Below, one piece after another: positions 59,555 through 64,000 of a DNA stretch of 64,000 bases (position 1 is the stretch's first letter; the number at the start of each line of letters is the position of its first letter). A model generated the notes under the pieces. That model was not told where the DNA came from and did not search any database. It worked only from the letters and a program-made list of their open reading frames with translations. The stretch comes from Anaerolineales bacterium. GTDB taxonomy: Bacteria; Chloroflexota; Anaerolineae; 4572-78; J111. The position numbers and the translations under genes are program-made. The stretch covers positions 1 through 64,000 of the forward strand of contig JACKAU010000006.1 of NCBI GenBank assembly GCA_020634855.1, in the 5' to 3' direction.

Positions 59555-61198
59555 ATGTCAGAAAAAGTGCGCTTGGTCATTATTGGCTCAGGCATTGTCG
59601 GCTGCGCCGCGGCCTACCACCTGACCCAATTCGGCTGGCGCGATATTGTTTTGATCGACAAAGGCGAACTGTTTGAAAACGACGGCTCGACCTCGCACGC
59701 GCCGGGCGGAGTGGTGCCGCTCAGCCACTCCAAACTGCTGACCCAAATGGGCAGCTACACCTCCCGGCTAATCAGCGGCCTCAAACCCTTCCGCACCGAT
59801 CGGAACACCTTTAATCGGGTCGGCCAGCTAGAAGTCGCGATTTCGGAGATCCGCTGGCAGGATTTGATCCGGCTGCACGGCGAGTCGCAGGCTTTCGGCT
59901 GCGAGTCGCATCTGCTGAACCCGGCGGAAACCAAAGCCAAGCTGCCCATTATTAATGAAGAAGCATTCGTGGGCAGCTTATTTATTCCCAGCGGCGGCAT
60001 CTGCAAAGGAGCCGATGTGTCGGCGGCGCTGGCCCGCGATGCCGAAGCAACCGGCGGGGCGCGCTTTATCGGCCACACGGCCATGACCGACATCGAAGTG
60101 ACCAACGGCCGCGTCACCGCCGTGCTGACCAACAACCCGGCCATGCGCCGCATCGAGTGCGAGCAAGTGCTGCTGTGCGCCAACATCTGGGCCCCGGCGC
60201 TGAGCGAAAAACTCGGCGTCGCCCTGCCGTTGATGGCCTTTGAACACCAGTACGTCAAAACCAAACCGCTAGCCCAACTGGCCCAATTCGACCGCAGCGA
60301 CAAAGATCAGGAAGTGATCTACCCCACTACCCGCGAGCTTGACTCAGCCATGTATTATCGCCAGCATTGGGACGGCTACGGTATCGGCAGCTACTGGCAC
60401 CGGCCCCACATGGTGCGGCCCCGAGAGCTACAAAAAACGGCCATCAATCCCTTCACCCCGGACGATTTTTTCGGCAAGCCGTGGGAGCAAGCCCAAAAGC
60501 TGCTGCCGGTACTACGCGATGCGGAAATGGAGTCGGGCATCAACGGCATGTTTGCCTTCTCTATCGACGGTATGCCCATCATCGGCGAGTCGCGGGTGAA
60601 AGGCTTTTGGGCAGCGGTGGCCTCATGGATTACCCACGCCGGCGGCGTCGCCAAATCGGTGGCCGAGTGGATGGACACCGGTGAGCCGGAATGGGATATG
60701 CGCCAGGCCCATATTCACCGCTTCCACGACTTCCAAACCACCGACGCCTACACCAGCGTCATCACCAAGAAGAATTACCGGGAAGTGTACGATATCGTTC
60801 ACCCCCGCCAATCGATCTCGGAACCGCGCAACGTGCGCCTGAGTCCCTTCTACCCCCGGCTGCAAGACCTCAAGGCCGAATATACGGCGTTCGCCGGGGT
60901 GGAACTGCCCAACTGGTTTGAGGAAAACAGCCGCTTACTGGAAAAATACGACGACCAAGTTCCACCGCGCACCGGCTGGGCCGCCCAGCATTGGTCGCGC
61001 ATTCAGGGCGCCGAGCATCTGGCCACCCGCGAGAACGTGGCCCTATTTGACCTGACCGGTCTATCGATTATCGAAATCAAAGGCAGCGGGGCGGCGGCGT
61101 TCGTCAACTATCTGTGCAGCAACCAGATGGACGTGGCTGTGGGGCGCGTGGTCTACACCACCTGGCTGACCCCAAAGGCGGCGTCAAACGCGATTTGA
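59555..61198 (+). CDS. Dimethylglycine/sarcosine dehydrogenase-like protein, N-terminal part
   Basis: Zero-frame product of 547 residues. It has an FAD-binding Rossmann start (LVIIGSGIVGCAAAYHL), a DAO oxidoreductase domain to about 370 (STSHAPGGVVPLS, where the His may hold FAD covalently; DGMPIIGESRVKGFW), a FAO_M-type middle domain, and the beginning of a GcvT-like folate-binding domain (HWSRIQGAEHLATRENVALFDLTG). The frame stops at 61198 just after leaving the conserved sequence. The rest of the protein lies in the -1 frame from 61177. Joined, they give 821 residues, the normal family length. Such enzymes demethylate dimethylglycine or sarcosine, passing the one-carbon unit to tetrahydrofolate. 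GAGGAGG precedes the ATG. Confidence 0.85.
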   Translation: MSEKVRLVIIGSGIVGCAAAYHLTQFGWRDIVLIDKGELFENDGSTSHAPGGVVPLSHSKLLTQMGSYTSRLISGLKPFRTDRNTFNRVGQLEVAISEIRWQDLIRLHGESQAFGCESHLLNPAETKAKLPIINEEAFVGSLFIPSGGICKGADVSAALARDAEATGGARFIGHTAMTDIEVTNGRVTAVLTNNPAMRRIECEQVLLCANIWAPALSEKLGVALPLMAFEHQYVKTKPLAQLAQFDRSDKDQEVIYPTTRELDSAMYYRQHWDGYGIGSYWHRPHMVRPRELQKTAINPFTPDDFFGKPWEQAQKLLPVLRDAEMESGINGMFAFSIDGMPIIGESRVKGFWAAVASWITHAGGVAKSVAEWMDTGEPEWDMRQAHIHRFHDFQTTDAYTSVITKKNYREVYDIVHPRQSISEPRNVRLSPFYPRLQDLKAEYTAFAGVELPNWFEENSRLLEKYDDQVPPRTGWAAQHWSRIQGAEHLATRENVALFDLTGLSIIEIKGSGAAAFVNYLCSNQMDVAVGRVVYTTWLTPKAASNAI

Positions 61199-61199
61199 C
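61171..61199 (+). other. Slippery heptamer and hairpin at the frame change
   Basis: C CCA AAG (61171-61177) in the zero frame is an X XXY YYZ heptamer; a -1 slip yields CCC AAA then GGC, exactly the frame that restores the protein. After a 5-nt spacer, GTCAAA (61183-61188) / TTTGAC (61194-61199) forms a 6-bp hairpin. Loss of one C in a CCCC run would also explain it. Confidence 0.5.
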
Positions 61200-62019
61200 C
61201 GTGGCCCGAGTTGCGCCGGATAGCTTTTGGCTGTTCGTCGGCGAAGGCACACTGCCGCAGGATTTGGCTTGGGTACAGCAGCACGCGCCGCAAGACGGCT
61301 CGGTTACGATCACCGATATCTCGAACAGCTACACCGCTTTGGGTTTGTGGGGACCGAACGCCCGCAAGGTGCTGGAGAAAGTGACCTCCGCCGATGTTAG
61401 CAACGAAGCCTTCCCATACTTCACCGCTCAGTGGATCACCATCGGCCTGACGCCGGTGCTGGCCCTGCGCATCTCCTACGCCGGTGAGTTAGGTTGGGAG
61501 CTGCATTTCCCGGTCGATATGGCCCTACAAACGTGGGATTTGCTGTGGGAAGCCGGCCGCGAGTTCGATCTGGTCGCCGCCGGAATGGGCGCGTTCGACT
61601 CGCTGCGGCTGGAAAAAGGCTACCGGCTGTGGGGCGGCGATGTCTACACCGAGTACAATCCTTACGAGTCGGGCCTGGGCTGGACGGTCAAGCTGAAAAA
61701 GGGCGACTTCATCGGTCGCGAGGCGTGCCTGAAGCTCAAGGACAAGCCGCTCAAAAAGAAGCTGTGCTGCCTGACCTTCAACAACGGCGGCATGGCCTTG
61801 GGCTACGAAGCCATTTTTGCCGACGGTCAATGTGTCGGCCATGTGACCAGCGCCAACTACGGGTACGCCGTGGAGAAATTCGTTATGTACGGCTATCTGC
61901 CTAGCGCACAGGCGCAAGAAGGCACGCAACTCGAAATCGAATATTTCGGCGAACGCTACCCGGCTACGGTCGTCGCCGAGCCGCTGTATGATCCAAAAAT
62001 GGAAAAACTTAAATCGTAA
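61177..62019 (+). CDS. Dimethylglycine/sarcosine dehydrogenase-like protein, GcvT C-terminal part
   Basis: The -1 frame continuation, 280 residues, with no start codon or Shine-Dalgarno of its own at the join. It completes the GcvT/aminomethyltransferase-type domain: GGVKRDLTVARVAPDSF, LWGPNARKVLEKVTS, RISYAGELGWELHFP, FDSLRLEKGYRLWGGDV and the GCV_T C-terminal barrel (FIGREACLKLKDKPLKKKL, GHVTSANYGYAVEKFV). The function needs fusion to the N-terminal part. The strong conservation argues that the reading frame is, or until recently was, under selection, favouring a one-base sequence error or programmed frameshift over an old pseudogene. Confidence 0.8.
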   Translation, partial: GGVKRDLTVARVAPDSFWLFVGEGTLPQDLAWVQQHAPQDGSVTITDISNSYTALGLWGPNARKVLEKVTSADVSNEAFPYFTAQWITIGLTPVLALRISYAGELGWELHFPVDMALQTWDLLWEAGREFDLVAAGMGAFDSLRLEKGYRLWGGDVYTEYNPYESGLGWTVKLKKGDFIGREACLKLKDKPLKKKLCCLTFNNGGMALGYEAIFADGQCVGHVTSANYGYAVEKFVMYGYLPSAQAQEGTQLEIEYFGERYPATVVAEPLYDPKMEKLKS

Positions 62020-62050
62020 TAGATTCGCGTTGTCATCCGAGTATCCCTAT

Positions 62051-62100
62051 CGGGGGTAGGGGGTAGGTAGTAGGGATTAAGGGAAAAAACCCCTACCCCG
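62051..62100. repeat. CGGGGGTAGG / CCTACCCCG palindromic repeat
   Basis: G-rich tandem tract GGGTAGG(TAG) facing AAACCCCTACCCCG; forms a hairpin between the dehydrogenase-like and methyltransferase genes. Confidence 0.65.
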
Positions 62101-62150
62101 GTCTGGGTCGACAGCAGCGAGGTAAATTACTTACTACATAAGGAGGCCCT

Positions 62151-63698
62151 ATGTCCCCAACCCCATCCCGCCGCCGCGAACGCCGCGAACGCCGTTCCGC
62201 CCCGGCCTCACCGTTAGCCCATATCCCCTGGCTAAGCGTCAAAAATAGTATGCCGCCGTTAACGCGTCTAGATGAAGAGGGACGGCAAAAAATTCACGAG
62301 GCGTCGATGACCATTTTGGAGGAGATCGGCATGGCCTTCCTGGACGACGAGGCGCTGGATATGTGGGCCAAGGCCGGAGCCAAGGTAGATCGCAGTCGCC
62401 AGGTGGTCTGGGCCGACCGCCAACTCGTGCTCGATCTGGTGGCTCAAGCGCCGCCTCATTTCACCTGGCGCGCCCGCAACCCGGAACGCACCGTCTTCAT
62501 CGGCCAAAACCAAATCAACTTTGCGCCTAACGGCGGCGTGGTGTTTGTCCATGATTTGGATTACGGCCGGCGGCCCGGCTTGATGAAAGACTATATCAAC
62601 TTCCTGAAACTCGTCCAGATGTGCAACGCTATCCATATTGCCGGCGACCAACTGATCGTTCCCCACGATGTCGAAGTTTCGTTTCGTCATTTGAGGCGGT
62701 CGCAAGCCGCGCTGAAGTTGACCGACAAAGCCTACATGGAAGCGCCGCACGGCCGGATTATCTCGGGCGACGCCGTCGAGATGGCCAAGATCGTTTTTGG
62801 CGACGACATCACCGAGTCGAACCAGCCGGTATTGGGCGGCATCATCAACGCCAGCAGCCCGCTGCGCTACGACGACCGCATGATCGGCGGGATTTTGACC
62901 TTTGCCCGGGCCAATCAGGTGCTGATCATCACCCCCTTTATTTTAGCCGGCGCCATGAGTCCGATCACGATGGCCGCCGCCATCGCCCAGCAAAACGCCG
63001 AGGCTCTGGCCGGCATCGCCCTGGCCCAACTGGCTCGCCCCGGCGCGCCGGTCATTTACGGCGGTTTTGCCACCAATCTCGATATGAAAACCGGCAGCCC
63101 GGCCTTCGGCACGCCGGAGGGAGCCTGGGCCACGATTGTCGGGGCGCAGATGGCCCGCTTCTATAACCTGCCCTTCCGCAACAGCGGCACGCTCAACACC
63201 TCGAATGTGCCCGACGCGCAAGCGGCTTATGAAACGATGTGGGCCGTGTGGCCGGCGGTGCTGTCGCACTCCAATTTCATTATGCACTCGGTTGGCTGGC
63301 TGGAAGGCGGCTTGACCGTGGGCTACGAAAAGATGATCATCGATATGGAAAATCTGGGCATGTTCCAGCACTTCTTCCAAGAGGTCGAGATTAGCGACGA
63401 CACCCTGGCGCTCGATATGATCAAGGAGATCGGGCCGGGCGGCCATCACCTGGGCACGCCCCACACCCAAGCTCGCTTCCGAACCGAGTATTACACCCCC
63501 GTCTTAGCCGACCGCCAAAACTATGAATCCTGGCAGCTCAGCGGCGTCGGCGATGCAGCCCAGCGAGCCAATAAGATTTGGAAGGATGTTCTCAACGCTT
63601 ACGAGCAGCCCCCCCTGGATGAGGCCATCCGCGACGCCCTGGATGATTTTGTCGCCCGGCGGACGGAGGAGTTGAGGGGGGTGGAGTTGTATTCGTAG
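62151..63698 (+). CDS. MttB-family methyltransferase, non-pyrrolysine type
   Basis: A 515-residue trimethylamine-methyltransferase (MttB) superfamily protein. The first 20 residues are an Arg-rich leader. The TIM-barrel body shows FAPNGGVVFVHDLDYG, RSQAALKLTDKAYMEAP, AGAMSPITMAAAIAQQNAEALAGIAL, YGGFATNLDMKTGSPAFGTPE and GGHHLGTPHTQARFRTEYYTP. There is no in-frame TAG, so pyrrolysine is not used, and it belongs to the group that includes glycine-betaine methyltransferases (MtgB). These pass a methyl group to a corrinoid protein. It follows the dimethylglycine/sarcosine dehydrogenase-like gene, which supports a shared methylated-amine pathway. No corrinoid protein gene is in view. AAGGAGG precedes the ATG. 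Confidence 0.9.
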   Translation: MSPTPSRRRERRERRSAPASPLAHIPWLSVKNSMPPLTRLDEEGRQKIHEASMTILEEIGMAFLDDEALDMWAKAGAKVDRSRQVVWADRQLVLDLVAQAPPHFTWRARNPERTVFIGQNQINFAPNGGVVFVHDLDYGRRPGLMKDYINFLKLVQMCNAIHIAGDQLIVPHDVEVSFRHLRRSQAALKLTDKAYMEAPHGRIISGDAVEMAKIVFGDDITESNQPVLGGIINASSPLRYDDRMIGGILTFARANQVLIITPFILAGAMSPITMAAAIAQQNAEALAGIALAQLARPGAPVIYGGFATNLDMKTGSPAFGTPEGAWATIVGAQMARFYNLPFRNSGTLNTSNVPDAQAAYETMWAVWPAVLSHSNFIMHSVGWLEGGLTVGYEKMIIDMENLGMFQHFFQEVEISDDTLALDMIKEIGPGGHHLGTPHTQARFRTEYYTPVLADRQNYESWQLSGVGDAAQRANKIWKDVLNAYEQPPLDEAIRDALDDFVARRTEELRGVELYS

Positions 63699-63717
63699 AG
63701 TAGTGACAAAGTTATGC

Positions 63718-63852
63718 CTAATCTGGGAATGGATTATCCTGCAAAATAGCGGTGATAAGGGTTTCCAGATTAGCTAATTCTTTTTGCGTCTGGCGGGTAT
63801 GATGACCGAGTCTGTCGGGCTGCTTGCCGAGATGCTTGAAGACCTGCTGTAG
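63718..63852 (-). pseudogene. Short open frame or remnant after the CHAT gene
   Basis: On the minus strand a protein-like frame DLQQVFKHLGKQPDRLGHH ... NLETLITAILQDNPFPD runs to a TAG at 63720-63718, about 44 codons. It has no start codon: the only nearby ATG (overlapping the CHAT stop, ATGATTAG) is in another frame. A one-base indel near 63850 would join them. It may be a small gene with a sequence error, or a remnant. Confidence 0.3.
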
Positions 63853-63854
63853 GT

Positions 63855-64000
63855 CTAATCATCCCCACTCAAAACAAACGCTGCCCAGAAATAGGGATTA
63901 GGATATTGTTCTCGAACCAGGTTTTGAGCGGCTTGAAGTGCCTCTGCCTTACTCATTCCTTGCTGTTTCCATTGTCGATAAAATTCAGTCATCAGAAACT
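63855..64000 (-). CDS. CHAT-domain protein, C-terminal end (partial)
   Basis: The gene enters from the right edge and ends with TAG at 63857-63855; 47 codons are visible. The sequence MTEFYRQWKQQGMSKAEALQ ... YPNPYFWAAFVLSGDD is the characteristic end of CHAT domains (FYxxW, SKAEALxxAQ, HPYYWAxFVLxGD). CHAT proteins are caspase-like proteases related to separase, often fused to TPR repeats and often found in conflict or programmed-death systems. The catalytic His/Cys lie upstream, outside the window, so activity and partners cannot be judged. Confidence 0.85.
   Translation of the reverse strand, partial: FLMTEFYRQWKQQGMSKAEALQAAQNLVREQYPNPYFWAAFVLSGDD

Noticed and set aside
62151..63698. Pyrrolysine in the MttB-family gene
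   Set aside because: The 515-residue frame is uninterrupted, with no in-frame TAG before its end.
1..64000. tRNA, rRNA, CRISPR arrays, transposases, prophage genes
   Set aside because: I looked for conserved tRNA arm motifs, spaced direct repeats and typical mobile-element genes on both strands and found none that hold up; the repeats seen are palindromic spacer elements.

Overview
The window looks like chromosome from a free-living, respiring member of the Chloroflexota (Anaerolineae/Caldilineae-like). This is an inference from gene style: a complete 14-subunit-type complex I operon with fused nuoCD, Pro/Thr-rich lipoproteins, many PAS/GAF kinases, LexA boxes of the GAAC-N4-GTTC type, and intergenic spacers littered with small palindromic repeats. 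No rRNA, tRNA, CRISPR array, transposase or phage gene was seen. There is no taxonomic marker gene, so the assignment is moderate.

Layout. 0.3-7.7 kb: housekeeping and secreted proteins (class IV aminotransferase, DUF4864-like lipoprotein, a double GNAT next to a ComB-family phosphatase, a chlorite-dismutase/HemQ-family protein, a PQQ-type sugar dehydrogenase, a secreted CHAP protein). 7.7-19.8 kb: a signalling island with a six-PAS hybrid kinase, a membrane protein with a Cys-rich tail, a CheB-CheR-PAS fusion, a second hybrid kinase, a Crp/Fnr regulator and a LuxR-type response regulator. Its spacers hold five copies of a palindrome, GTGAC-N-GTCAC, and a C-rich, G-poor candidate noncoding RNA of about 370 nt. 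19.9-26.4 kb: an SPW-repeat membrane protein, then a leftward ECF sigma, anti-sigma/beta-propeller, Asp-box propeller lipoprotein and glycosidase-like lipoprotein set, partly with ATGA overlaps. 26.6-27.9 kb: a GNAT gene followed by a DCC/DUF393 thiol-disulfide oxidoreductase in which both active-site cysteines are UGA codons, with a bacterial-type SECIS hairpin directly downstream; I read it as a UxxU selenoprotein. 28.0-33.2 kb: an FtsK-like ATPase with three small genes, two lexA paralogs (one intact, one without its cleavage site and catalytic dyad), a receiver protein and a STAS protein. 33.3-48.6 kb: leftward nuoA-N. 48.6-54.8 kb: an M1 peptidase lipoprotein, an orphan TadA/CpaF ATPase and a GAF-GAF-PAS kinase. 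55.0-59.2 kb: a 1113-residue protein with SLATT-like membrane, TIR-like, TPR-S/TRAFs-binding and SLOG-like domains, followed 43 nt later by a metallophosphoesterase; this is the best candidate for a conflict or stress-sensing system. 59.5-63.7 kb: a dimethylglycine/sarcosine-dehydrogenase-like gene interrupted by a -1 frame change at a canonical slippery heptamer, then a non-pyrrolysine MttB-family methyltransferase, pointing to methylated-amine (betaine/dimethylglycine) breakdown. The right edge cuts a CHAT-protease gene.

The most noteworthy items are the UxxU DCC selenoprotein with its SECIS, the all-in-one SLATT/TIR-like/TPR-S/SLOG protein, the non-cleavable LexA paralog under an SOS-type promoter, the GTGAC-N-GTCAC palindromes, the candidate RNA at 8.0-8.4 kb, and the slippery-site frame change at 61.17 kb. 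All functional statements rest on reading motifs by eye; no database search was possible.
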